A stretch of DNA of 20,120 bases from CAZADA01 sp964524065 (GTDB lineage Bacteria > Pseudomonadota > Alphaproteobacteria > Caulobacterales > Maricaulaceae), in contig CAZGCB010000046.1 of the NCBI GenBank assembly GCA_964524065.1, positions 1 through 20,120 on the forward strand. Direction: 5' to 3'. Positions 1 to 7,829 of the stretch are shown in pieces; within the stretch, counting starts at the first letter, position 1; each line of letters starts with the position of its first letter. The notes beneath the pieces are model-generated. The model made no database searches. It was not told where the DNA came from and saw only the letters and a program-made list of their open reading frames with translations. The position numbers were made by a program, and so were the translations under genes.

Positions 1-576
1 GAAGGCGGTGATGCCCTTGGGCCCGGCATCCGGATCGGTCTTCGCATAGATAATCAGCGTGTCGGCGTTCGGACCATTGGTGATCCACATTTTGGAGCCG
101 TTGAGCACATAGCGATCGCCCTTTTTCTCCGCCCGAGTTTTCATGGAGACCACATCCGAACCCGCGCCGGGCTCCGACATGGCCAAAGCGCCCACATGCT
201 CGCCCGAGATGAGTGCGGGCAGATAGCGGGCGCGCTGCTCCGGCGTGCCGTTCAAGCTGATCTGGTTGACGCACAAATTGGAGTGCGCGCCATAGGACAG
301 CCCCACAGCGCCCGAGCCGCGCGACACCTCCTCCATCATCACGCAATGGGCGAGATACCCCATAGCGAGGCCGCCGAACGCCTCCGGCGCGGTGACGCCG
401 TGCAGTCCCAACGCGCCCATGGGTCGCCACAGATCCCGCGGGAACGTGTTGGTTTGGTCGATCTCCGCGGCGCGTGGCGTGATGCGATCCTCGACAAAGC
501 GCGCCACGGTGTCGCGCATCTCCTCGATCATGGGATCCAAGCCGAACTTCATGGGCTGATGGCTATTGGCGAGCAT
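1..576 (-). CDS. liuA: Isovaleryl-CoA dehydrogenase, N-terminal half (cut by left edge)
   Basis: This is an acyl-CoA dehydrogenase, most likely isovaleryl-CoA dehydrogenase (also called ivd). The enzyme oxidises isovaleryl-CoA to 3-methylcrotonyl-CoA with FAD and passes electrons to ETF. Reading the minus strand from the ATG at 576 gives 192 codons open to the edge, about half of the usual 385-390 residues. Visible family features are an alpha-helical N-terminus (MIEEMRDTVARFVEDRI), the stretch GLSYGAHSNLCVNQI, the FAD/substrate motif AMSEPGAGSDVVSMKTRA and KMWITNGPNADTLIIYAKT. The active-site base lies beyond the edge. An AGGAGAGG ribosome-binding site sits about 9 bases before the ATG. The gene is divergent from the other liu genes, whereas in many bacteria it leads the same operon. 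The specificity call rests on the SEPGAGSD/WITNGPNAD wording and the neighbours; a closely related short-chain acyl-CoA dehydrogenase is the alternative. Confidence 0.9.
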   Translation of the reverse strand, partial: MLANSHQPMKFGLDPMIEEMRDTVARFVEDRITPRAAEIDQTNTFPRDLWRPMGALGLHGVTAPEAFGGLAMGYLAHCVMMEEVSRGSGAVGLSYGAHSNLCVNQISLNGTPEQRARYLPALISGEHVGALAMSEPGAGSDVVSMKTRAEKKGDRYVLNGSKMWITNGPNADTLIIYAKTDPDAGPKGITAF

Positions 577-720
577 CGGGCGCCCTCTCCTGGCAAAGCG
601 TCTGCGACCATAGACTGACATATTTTCGCATTGTCCGACAACGCGATGCGCTGCTAGACCTTTGGCCGGTCGCAAAGCGCTGACGCGGCCCCCACCATGA
701 TGGTCCGGAGATCCCAAGCG
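577..720. promoter_or_regulatory. Divergent liuA/liuB intergenic region with a palindrome
   Basis: These 144 bases separate two divergently transcribed leucine-catabolism genes and must carry both promoters unless they lie inside genes. The perfect inverted repeat TTGTC-C-GACAA lies at 631-641, extendable with one mismatch to 628-644. It sits in the most AT-rich part of the gap (611-641). Its position between the two start sites suits a regulator acting on both genes, for example a TetR- or MerR-type repressor, but no regulator gene is in the window. No -35/-10 pair is strong enough to mark. The palindrome is seen directly; the operator role is inferred. Confidence 0.35.
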
Positions 721-2328
721 ATGACCGTGATTCAAAGCGCCATCGACGTCCGCAGCGAGACCTTCGCCGCCAATGCCCGCGCCATGCGCGCCCTGGTGGA
801 TGAGTTGCAGGCGAACGCGGCGCAGGTGCGCGCTGGCGGCGGGCCGCGCTACAGCGATCGCCATAGGACCCGCGGCAAGCTGCTGCCCCGCGAGCGGGTG
901 GAGCGGCTGATCGACCCGGGCTCCCCTTTCTTGGAAATCGGTCAGTTCGCGGCCTGGGAGATGTATGATGGCGGTCTGGCCAGCGCCGGCCTCATTGCAG
1001 GCATCGGCCAGGTTGAAGGGGTCGCGTGCGTGATCGCCGCCAATGATCCAACGGTGAAGGGCGGCACCTATCACCCGATGACGGTGAAGAAGCATCTGCG
1101 CGCCCAGGACATCGCGGCGGAAAACCGCCTGCCCTGCATCTATTTGGTGGAATCCGGCGGCGCGTTCTTGCCCATGCAAGACGAAGTTTTTCCCGACAAG
1201 GACGATTTCGGCCGCATCTTCTTCAATCAAGCGCGCCTCTCCGCCGCGGGAATTCCGCAAATCGCCGTGGTGCACGGCTCATGCACCGCCGGCGGCGCCT
1301 ATGTGCCGGCCATGGCGGACAACGCGATTATTGTGAAGAACCAAGGCACGATTTTTCTCGGCGGCCCTCCTTTGGTGAAGGCCGCGACCGGGGAAGACGT
1401 CACCGCCGAGGAGTTGGGCGGAGGCGATGTGCATGCGCGGGTGTCAGGCGTCGCCGACCAACTGGCCGACGATGATGATCACGCCCTTGGCCTCGCCCGG
1501 CGGGTGATCGCCCAGTTGAATTGGGAAAAGCAGGGCCGCCTCACCATGCGGACGGCGGAGCCCCCGCTCCATCCCGCCGACGAGCTCTATGGCGTCGTCC
1601 AAGCCGATGCGCGCAAGCCCTATGATGCGCGCGAGCTGATCGCCCGCATGGTTGACGGCTCACGGTTTGACGACTTCAAGCCGCTCTATGGCGACACCCT
1701 GGTGACCGGCTTCGCCCATATTCACGGTCATCCGGTCGGGATCCTCGCCAATAACGGGGTCTTGTTTTCCGACAGCGCGCTCAAGGGCGCCCACTTCATC
1801 CAGCTGTGCTGTCAGCGCGGGATCCCGCTGGTGTTTCTGCAAAACATCACGGGTTTTATGGTCGGCAAGTCGGCGGAGGCCGGCGGCATCGCCAAAGACG
1901 GCGCCAAGCTCGTCAACGCCGTGGCCACGGCGGATGTGCCCAAATTCACCATTGTGGTCGGCGGCTCCTATGGCGCGGGCAATTATGGCATGTGCGGACG
2001 CGCCTATGGCCCGCGCTTTCTGTTCATGTGGCCCAATGCGCGCATCTCGGTGATGGGCGGCGAGCAGGCCGCCAGCGTGCTGGCCACTGTGCGCCGCGAC
2101 GGGCTGGCCGCGAAGGGCGAGGCCTGGCCGCAAACCGAAGAGAACGCCTTTAAGGACGCCATCCGCGCCGAGTACGAGCACAAAAGCTCGCCCTATTACG
2201 CCTCCGCCCGTTTGTGGGATGACGGGATCATCGACCCCATCGACACCCGCGATGTTTTGGGGCTGTGCCTCGGCGCCAGCCTCAACGCGCCCATCGCGCC
2301 GACGCGCTTTGGCGTCTTTCGCATGTAG
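721..2328 (+). CDS. liuB: Methylcrotonyl-CoA carboxylase, carboxyltransferase (beta) subunit
   Basis: This is the carboxyltransferase subunit (also mccB) of biotin-dependent 3-methylcrotonyl-CoA carboxylase. It moves CO2 from carboxybiotin to 3-methylcrotonyl-CoA to form 3-methylglutaconyl-CoA. The 535 residues match the usual family length and show both crotonase-like halves: an N-terminal half with HRTRGKLLPRERVERLIDPG, NDPTVKGGTYHPMTVKKH and GSCTAGGAYVPAM, and a C-terminal half with NNGVLFSDSALKGAHFI, GGSYGAGNYGMCGRAYGPR and MWPNARISVMGGEQAASV. The ATG at 721 is preferred because GGAG lies 11-14 bases upstream; the in-frame ATGs at 697 and 700 lack any ribosome-binding site and would add up to eight residues. 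It is the first gene of a plus-strand operon with liuC, liuD and liuE. A propionyl- or geranyl-CoA carboxylase is possible by fold but fits the neighbours less well. Confidence 0.96.
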   Translation: MTVIQSAIDVRSETFAANARAMRALVDELQANAAQVRAGGGPRYSDRHRTRGKLLPRERVERLIDPGSPFLEIGQFAAWEMYDGGLASAGLIAGIGQVEGVACVIAANDPTVKGGTYHPMTVKKHLRAQDIAAENRLPCIYLVESGGAFLPMQDEVFPDKDDFGRIFFNQARLSAAGIPQIAVVHGSCTAGGAYVPAMADNAIIVKNQGTIFLGGPPLVKAATGEDVTAEELGGGDVHARVSGVADQLADDDDHALGLARRVIAQLNWEKQGRLTMRTAEPPLHPADELYGVVQADARKPYDARELIARMVDGSRFDDFKPLYGDTLVTGFAHIHGHPVGILANNGVLFSDSALKGAHFIQLCCQRGIPLVFLQNITGFMVGKSAEAGGIAKDGAKLVNAVATADVPKFTIVVGGSYGAGNYGMCGRAYGPRFLFMWPNARISVMGGEQAASVLATVRRDGLAAKGEAWPQTEENAFKDAIRAEYEHKSSPYYASARLWDDGIIDPIDTRDVLGLCLGASLNAPIAPTRFGVFRM

Positions 2329-2337
2329 GAGCCGACC

Positions 2338-3132
2338 ATGGCGTTTGATCTGTTGTCAGTGGAGCACCAGGCGAAAGGCGTCGCGCGCGTGACGCTCAAT
2401 CGCCCCGAGCTGCGCAACGCCTTCAATGAAGACCTGATCGCGGAAATCACCGCAGCAATCACCCAGCTCGGACGGGATGATGGCGTGCGTGTGATCATCC
2501 TGACGGGCGCCGGCGCGGCGTTTTCCGCCGGCGCCGACCTGTCCATGATGCGTCGGATCGCGGATGCAAGCCCCGAAGAGAACCTGGCCGAAGCCCGCCG
2601 GCTCGCCGCCATGATGCACGCCCTCGACACCTGCGCGAAACCAACCGTAGCCTTGGTCAACGGCCCGGCCATTGGCGGCGGCGTCGGCCTTGTGGCGGCT
2701 TGTGATATCGTCATCGCTTCCCAGGACGCGTTCTTCGCCCTGCCCGAGGCGCGCCTTGGCCTCGCGGCCGCGGTGATCTCGCCCTTCGTCACCCGCGCCA
2801 TCGGTGCGCGCCAGGCCCGGCGCTATGTGCTGACGGGCGAGCGGTTCGACGCCGCAACAGCCCACCGGCTGGGGCTTGTGCACGAAACGGCCCCGGCCAC
2901 GGGCCTCAACACCGCATGCGATGCGATGGTGCACAATCTCCTCGCCTGCGGGCCCGAAGCGCAAGCAGCCTGCAAAGAGCTGATCGCCGCCATCGCAGGC
3001 CGCAGCATCGACGACACATTGATGGAGGAAACCGCACAGGCCATCGCCGCCATTCGCGCCGGCGCAGAGGGCAAGGAGGGCGTCTCGGCGTTTTTGGACA
3101 AGCGCGCGCCCGCCTGGACCGCGGAGACCTAA
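2338..3132 (+). CDS. liuC: Enoyl-CoA hydratase family, probable 3-methylglutaconyl-CoA hydratase
   Basis: This 264-residue crotonase-family protein probably hydrates 3-methylglutaconyl-CoA to HMG-CoA. The oxyanion-hole segments are visible: AFSAGADLSMM near residues 61-71 and NGPAIGGGVGLVAACDI near 108-123. The second catalytic glutamate is present at about residue 137 in ALPEARLGL. The position matching the first glutamate of classical crotonase is Gly, as I recall for the AUH/LiuC subgroup, and the following AAAVISPFV resembles the PAVISP stretch of LiuC proteins. The ribosome-binding site AGGAG overlaps the stop codon of liuB, and only nine bases separate the two genes, so they are probably translationally linked. 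Family membership is clear; the substrate is assigned from the operon. Confidence 0.92.
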   Translation: MAFDLLSVEHQAKGVARVTLNRPELRNAFNEDLIAEITAAITQLGRDDGVRVIILTGAGAAFSAGADLSMMRRIADASPEENLAEARRLAAMMHALDTCAKPTVALVNGPAIGGGVGLVAACDIVIASQDAFFALPEARLGLAAAVISPFVTRAIGARQARRYVLTGERFDAATAHRLGLVHETAPATGLNTACDAMVHNLLACGPEAQAACKELIAAIAGRSIDDTLMEETAQAIAAIRAGAEGKEGVSAFLDKRAPAWTAET

Positions 3133-3135
3133 AGC

Positions 3136-5163
3136 GTGTTCGACAAGATCCTCATCGCCAATCGCGGCGAAATCGCCGTGCGCATCGCGCGCACCGCCCG
3201 GCGCCTGGGCGTGGCCAGCGTTGCGGTCTACTCCGATGTGGATCACGCCGCCCCCCACGTGACGGCCTGCGATGAAGCCGTGGCCATTGGCGGAGCGGCC
3301 GCAGCCGACAGTTATCTGGTGATGGAGCGGATCATTGCGGCCGCCCAACGCACCGGCGCGCAGGGCGTCCATCCCGGCTATGGCTTTTTGTCGGAGAACG
3401 CCGCTTTCGCCGACGCGCTGGAGGCGGCGGGGCTCGTTTTCATCGGTCCAACGCCCGACACCATCCGCGCCATGGGCTCCAAATCCGCGGCGAAGGATCT
3501 GATGCAGGCAGCCGGCGTGCCGGTCACACCCGGTTATCAAGGCGCGGATCAAACGCTGAGCGTGTTTCAAGACGCCTGCGCCGACATCGGCTATCCGGTG
3601 CTGCTGAAGGCTGCGGCCGGCGGCGGCGGCAAGGGCATGCGTCTGGTGGAGCGCGAGGCGGATTTGAAGACGGCCCTGGCGGCGGCGAAACGCGAGGCCG
3701 CCTCAGCCTTCGGCGATGACCAGATCTTGGTGGAAAAATACATCGCCCGCGCCCGCCATCTGGAAGTCCAGGTGTTCGGCGATGGCGCTGGGAACGTGGT
3801 CCACCTGTTTGAGCGCGATTGCTCCGTGCAGCGTCGCCACCAAAAAATCATGGAAGAAGCCCCGGCCCCGAACCTCGCGCCGGATGTGCGCGTCCAGCTG
3901 TTGCAAGCCGGCGTCGACGCCGCCAAGGCCGTCCGTTATCGCGGCGCCGGCACGGTGGAGTTTCTCTATGATGGGGCGGACGGCGTCTACTTCATGGAGA
4001 TGAACACCCGCCTGCAGGTGGAGCATCCGGTGACGGAAATGATCACGGGCCTCGATCTCGTGGAGTGGCAGTTGCGTATCGCCGCGGGTGAAGGCCTGCC
4101 CCTCGCTCAAGACGCCATCACCGCGCACGGCCACGCGTTTGAGGCGCGGCTTTATGCGGAAAACCCGGATCAGGACTTTGCCCCCTCAACCGGCGTTTTG
4201 AGCACGCTGCGCCTGCCGGAAGAGAGCGTGCGCATCGATAGCGGCGTCGCCGAGGGGCAGAGCATCACACCGCACTACGATCCCATGATCGCCAAGATCA
4301 TCACCCATGGATCGACCCGCGCGGGAGCCCTCGGCCAGCTGCGCGCCGCACTCGCTCACACCCGCGTCGCGGGGGTGGAGACTAATGCACGTTTCTTGGC
4401 CGCCTTGGCGCATGATGGGGACTTCGCCGCCGGCCAGGTGTCGACCCGCTACATCGCCGAACATGGCGACAGCCTCTTTGCCCGCCGGCCTGCAGAGATG
4501 CGCGTGTGGGCGGCGGCGGCGCTGCACGCGCGCCAAGCCGCACAAAAGGCGGTGGCGCCCACGGATGCTTGGCGCGGCTTTCGCCTCAACGCACCGTCTG
4601 AAGAGCTGTATTGGATTGTGATTGACGACGCGCCCGCCCTGCTGCGCCTGCAACCGAGCGATGGCGCTGAGCGTTTCACCCTCCTGGTCGAACGCAACGC
4701 CAGCGCCGCCCATCGCCGGACCGCCGGCGCGGACTATACGCCCGAACCGGTGGAGAACGCGACCTTCACCGCCACGCCCTTGGGCGATGGGGGCTGGCGC
4801 CTCAGCGTGGATGGCGTGGAAGCCTCGGTCTTCACGGCGCCGACCCAAGACGGCCAGGCCATACGTATCTGGATTGGCGCTGAGCAGTGGGATGTGGTGA
4901 TCCCAGATGTCCTCAGTGGCGCCGGCGGATCAACGACGGACGAACGCGGCTTGATCGCACGCCTGCCAGGCGTGGTGACGCTGGCGCCCGTGCCCGCCGG
5001 TCAAGAGGTGAAAGCCGGCGACACCTTGATGGTGCTGGAGGCCATGAAGATGGAGCATGTCATCAGCGCCCCGGCCGATGGCGTCCTCGCGCGGCTGCAC
5101 TTCACCGCCGGCGATGCGGTGAAGGAAGGCGATGTGCTGATGGATTTTGAGGCGACGCCATGA
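3136..5163 (+). CDS. liuD: Methylcrotonyl-CoA carboxylase, biotin carboxylase/BCCP (alpha) subunit
   Basis: This is the alpha subunit (also mccA) of 3-methylcrotonyl-CoA carboxylase. It carboxylates its own biotin using ATP and bicarbonate and presents it to LiuB. The 675 residues show the biotin carboxylase N-domain (KILIANRGEIAVRIARTAR, residues 4-22), HPGYGFLSENAAFADAL (79-95), the ATP-grasp glycine loop KAAAGGGGKGM (158-168) and the catalytic EMNTRLQVEHPVTEM (288-302). A middle BT-like region of low conservation follows, then a C-terminal biotinyl domain with the target lysine K638 in EAMKMEH. The start is GTG at 3136, three bases after the liuC stop, with GGAG 11-14 bases upstream inside liuC. 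The 3' end overlaps liuE in ATGA. Apart from the GTG start nothing is unusual. Confidence 0.96.
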   Translation: MFDKILIANRGEIAVRIARTARRLGVASVAVYSDVDHAAPHVTACDEAVAIGGAAAADSYLVMERIIAAAQRTGAQGVHPGYGFLSENAAFADALEAAGLVFIGPTPDTIRAMGSKSAAKDLMQAAGVPVTPGYQGADQTLSVFQDACADIGYPVLLKAAAGGGGKGMRLVEREADLKTALAAAKREAASAFGDDQILVEKYIARARHLEVQVFGDGAGNVVHLFERDCSVQRRHQKIMEEAPAPNLAPDVRVQLLQAGVDAAKAVRYRGAGTVEFLYDGADGVYFMEMNTRLQVEHPVTEMITGLDLVEWQLRIAAGEGLPLAQDAITAHGHAFEARLYAENPDQDFAPSTGVLSTLRLPEESVRIDSGVAEGQSITPHYDPMIAKIITHGSTRAGALGQLRAALAHTRVAGVETNARFLAALAHDGDFAAGQVSTRYIAEHGDSLFARRPAEMRVWAAAALHARQAAQKAVAPTDAWRGFRLNAPSEELYWIVIDDAPALLRLQPSDGAERFTLLVERNASAAHRRTAGADYTPEPVENATFTATPLGDGGWRLSVDGVEASVFTAPTQDGQAIRIWIGAEQWDVVIPDVLSGAGGSTTDERGLIARLPGVVTLAPVPAGQEVKAGDTLMVLEAMKMEHVISAPADGVLARLHFTAGDAVKEGDVLMDFEATP

Positions 5164-6071
5164 GCGATCGCCTCACCCTGGTGGAAGTCGGTCCGCGCGA
5201 CGGTCTGCAAAACGAAACGCAAACCGTGTCGGTGGCGACCAAGCTCGCGCTCATCGAGCGCCTGGCCGCGACCGGCTTGCGCACGGTGGAGGCGGGGGCG
5301 TTCGTCTCGCCCAAATGGGTGCCGCAAATGGCGGACACCGACACCGTGATGGCGCGGCTGACACGTCGCACCGCGGTCTCCTATCCCGTTCTGACGCCGA
5401 ATATGAAGGGCTATGAGGCGGCGCGAGCGGCCGGCGCTGACACCGTGGCGGTGTTCGCCGCCGCCTCCGAAGCCTTCAGCCACAAAAACATCAACGCGTC
5501 CATCGCCGACAGTTTTGAGCGCTTCGCGCCCATTGTGGACGCAGCTGCGGCCGATGGCGTGCGGGTGCGCGGCTATGTCTCGTGCGTGATGGGATGCCCC
5601 TATCAAGGCGCTGTGCCGGTGGCGGATGTTGTACGCGTCACCACCCGGTTGTTGCAGATGGGCTGTTATGAGGTGTCGCTGGGCGACACCATCGGCGTCG
5701 GCGCCGCCGGACAAACCCGTGCGCTGATCCAAACCCTCGCCTGTGAAGCGCCTGTGGAACGCTTGGCCGGGCATTTTCACGACACCTATGGCCAGGCGCT
5801 CGCCAATATCTACGCCGCTTACGAGGCGGGCGTGCGCGTGTTCGACGCCTCGGTGTCGGGCCTCGGCGGCTGCCCCTACGCCAAGGGCGCTTCAGGCAAT
5901 GTGGCGACGGAAGATGTGGTGTATATGGCCCAGCGCTCGGGTCTGGAAACGGGCGTTGATCTTGATGCTCTGGTGCAGACCAGCCATTGGATCGCCGCCG
6001 CGCTCAAGCGGGCGCCGGGATCGAAAGTCGCCAGGGCTCTTAACCGCAGCGCGTCTGAGCCAGGCGCTTAG
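5160..6071 (+). CDS. liuE: Hydroxymethylglutaryl-CoA lyase
   Basis: HMG-CoA lyase (also hmgL or mvaB) cleaves HMG-CoA to acetyl-CoA and acetoacetate, the last step of leucine breakdown. The 303-residue protein is a DRE-TIM metallolyase. It shows EVGPRDGLQNE at residues 9-19 with catalytic Arg13 and metal-ligand Asp14, the metal histidines in GHFHDTYG (H206, H208), and the signature GGCPYAKGASGNVATED at 236-252 with active-site Cys238. The start ATG overlaps the liuD stop (ATGA), so translation is coupled. The gene ends in TAG at 6069-6071, which overlaps the stop codon of the opposing leuB. No terminator is visible after it. The distal operon position fits the order of reactions. Confidence 0.96.
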   Translation: MSDRLTLVEVGPRDGLQNETQTVSVATKLALIERLAATGLRTVEAGAFVSPKWVPQMADTDTVMARLTRRTAVSYPVLTPNMKGYEAARAAGADTVAVFAAASEAFSHKNINASIADSFERFAPIVDAAAADGVRVRGYVSCVMGCPYQGAVPVADVVRVTTRLLQMGCYEVSLGDTIGVGAAGQTRALIQTLACEAPVERLAGHFHDTYGQALANIYAAYEAGVRVFDASVSGLGGCPYAKGASGNVATEDVVYMAQRSGLETGVDLDALVQTSHWIAAALKRAPGSKVARALNRSASEPGA

Positions 6072-7162
6072 TCCAACGCCGCCAGGATCGCGTCGCCCAT
6101 CGCGCGCGTGGTGAGAATAGTCTCACCCGCCGCGGCGATGTCGCCGGTGCGCGCCCCGCTCATCAGGGCCGCGTCCACGGCCCGCTCCAAAGCCCGCCCG
6201 ACCTGCGGCAAGTCCAGCGAATAGTGGCACGCCATCGCGGCCGAAAGGATCATGGCGCACGGATTGGCCTTGCCCTGCCCCGCAATGTCCGGCGCAGAGC
6301 CATGCACCGGCTCATACACGCCCAACATCTTGCCGGCCGCATCGCGCGCGCCCAAAGAGGCGGAGGGCAGCATGCCCAGCGATCCCGTGAGCATCGCCGC
6401 GCAATCGGACAGGATGTCGCCAAACAGATTGTCGGTGACGATGACGTCGAACTGCTTGGGCGTTTTCACCAGCTGCATGGCGCAGTTGTCGGCATACATG
6501 TGCGACAGCGCGACAGCCGGATGGCGCGCGCCCATAGCGGTCGCCACCTCGCGCCAGAGCACGCCGCTCTCCATCACATTGGCCTTTTCGACCGAGCACA
6601 CCTTGCCCATGCGCTTGGCGGCGATGTCGAACGCCACCGCACAGACGCGCTCGATCTCATCCTCGGTATAGACCTGCGTGTCGACGGCGCGCCGGCGGCC
6701 GTCCGCCAAGGTTTCGATAAAGCGCGGCTGGCCGAAATACACCCCGCCGGTCAACTCGCGCACGATGAGGATGTCCAAATCCTGCACCAGCTCCGGCTTG
6801 AGGCTGGAGGCTGCGGCCAGCGCCGAGCGGCATTGCGCCGGGCGCAGATTGGCGAACAACGCCAACTCCTTCCTTAAACGGAGCAACCCGGCCTCGGGCC
6901 GCAAATGCCGCGCCACGCTGTCCCATTGCGGCCCCCCAACCGCGCCCAGCAAGACAGCGTCGGACTGACGGGCCGTCTCCAGCGTCGCATCCGCCAAGGG
7001 CGCGCCATAACGGTCATACGCGGCGCCGCCCACATCATCCTGGGTGATGGCGAAGGTCACGCCCGCCTTAGCGCCGGCGGCCTCCAACACGCGCAGCGCC
7101 TCGCCCATGATTTCTGGGCCGATGCCGTCGCCGGCGAGCGCAAGCAGGGTTTTCGTGGTCAT
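6068..7162 (-). CDS. leuB: 3-isopropylmalate dehydrogenase
   Basis: LeuB oxidises and decarboxylates 3-isopropylmalate to 2-oxoisocaproate with NAD+, the third step of leucine synthesis from 2-isopropylmalate. The 364 residues match the family. Visible motifs are GDGIGPEIM near 11-19, LLGAVGGPQWD near 71-81, the substrate arginine segment LLRLRKELALFANLRPA (93-109), RELTGGVYFG (135-144), VEKANVM with its conserved lysine near 193, and the metal/NAD region YADNCAMQL...TDNLFGDILSD followed by EPVHGSAPDIAGQGKANP. Segment LRPAQCRSALAAASSLK has the usual IPMDH layout. The gene lies 28 bases downstream of leuD and is the last gene of the leuC-leuD-leuB operon. Its TAA (6070-6068) overlaps the liuE stop on the other strand, so neither operon has a separate terminator between them. 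The ribosome-binding site before the ATG at 7162 is weak (GAGCGGA). Confidence 0.96.
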   Translation of the reverse strand: MTTKTLLALAGDGIGPEIMGEALRVLEAAGAKAGVTFAITQDDVGGAAYDRYGAPLADATLETARQSDAVLLGAVGGPQWDSVARHLRPEAGLLRLRKELALFANLRPAQCRSALAAASSLKPELVQDLDILIVRELTGGVYFGQPRFIETLADGRRRAVDTQVYTEDEIERVCAVAFDIAAKRMGKVCSVEKANVMESGVLWREVATAMGARHPAVALSHMYADNCAMQLVKTPKQFDVIVTDNLFGDILSDCAAMLTGSLGMLPSASLGARDAAGKMLGVYEPVHGSAPDIAGQGKANPCAMILSAAMACHYSLDLPQVGRALERAVDAALMSGARTGDIAAAGETILTTRAMGDAILAALD

Positions 7163-7190
7163 GGGGTTATCCGCTCAACAGATGTCACAA

Positions 7191-7829
7191 TCAGGCGCCG
7201 GATGACGGCGTGTCAGCCAAAGGGCGCGGTATAAAAGTGATGTCGTCCTCGGCCCGGCGGGCCTCATAGGCGGCGATATCGGCGTCGTGCTGCAGCGTCA
7301 GGCCGATTTCATCAAGCCCCGCCAGCAGCCGCGACTTGGCGAAGGCGTCAATCTCAAACGATACCGAGCGGCCATTGGGCGGCGCGATGGTTTGGCTCTC
7401 CAAATCCACGCGGAAGGGCGCGCCCGGCGCCGTGAGGGAGAACAAATACGCCATGTCCTGCGGCGACACGACCGCCGCCAGGAGCCCGTTCTTCACCGCA
7501 TTGCCGGCGAAAATATCGGAGAAACTGGTGGCGATGACGCACTTCACGCCATAATCCATCAGCGCCCACACCGCATGCTCGCGCGAGGAGCCGCAGCCGA
7601 AATTGTCCCCCGCCAGCAGGACTTGCGCGTCGCGATAGCCCTCCTGGTTGAGAATAAAGCTCGGATCCTCATCACCGGTATCGGTGAAGCGGATTTCGTG
7701 GAACAGGGCGTCACCCAGCCCCGTGCGCTGCACAATTTTCAGGAATTGCTTGGGGATGATGCGATCGGTGTCGACATTGGCCAGCGGCAAAGGCGCGCCG
7801 ACGCCATTGAGGGTTTTAAAGGACTCCAT
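7191..7829 (-). CDS. leuD: 3-isopropylmalate dehydratase, small subunit
   Basis: LeuD is the swivelling small subunit that pairs with LeuC to isomerise 2-isopropylmalate to 3-isopropylmalate. Typical sequence is present: NVDTDRIIPKQFLK near the N-terminus, and LAGDNFGCGSSREHAVWAL, the highly conserved substrate-loop region, followed by YGVKCVIATSFSDIFAGNAVKNGLL. The start is the ATG at 7829, which shares its A with the leuC TGA stop (TGATG), with GAGGAG about 10 bases upstream. An in-frame TTG at 7832 is not preferred. The length of 212 residues is typical for the bacterial LeuD class with a C-terminal extension. The coupled leuC/leuD junction fits the one-to-one heterodimer. Confidence 0.96.
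   Translation of the reverse strand: MESFKTLNGVGAPLPLANVDTDRIIPKQFLKIVQRTGLGDALFHEIRFTDTGDEDPSFILNQEGYRDAQVLLAGDNFGCGSSREHAVWALMDYGVKCVIATSFSDIFAGNAVKNGLLAAVVSPQDMAYLFSLTAPGAPFRVDLESQTIAPPNGRSVSFEIDAFAKSRLLAGLDEIGLTLQHDADIAAYEARRAEDDITFIPRPLADTPSSGA

Noticed and set aside
2356..3570. 404-codon minus-strand open frame across liuC and liuD
   Set aside because: Antisense shadow of two clear enzyme genes; low-complexity Gly/His/Arg composition and no recognisable motif.
6061..6080. Intrinsic terminator between liuE and leuB
   Set aside because: The genes overlap by four bases and no stem followed by a T-run is present on either strand.
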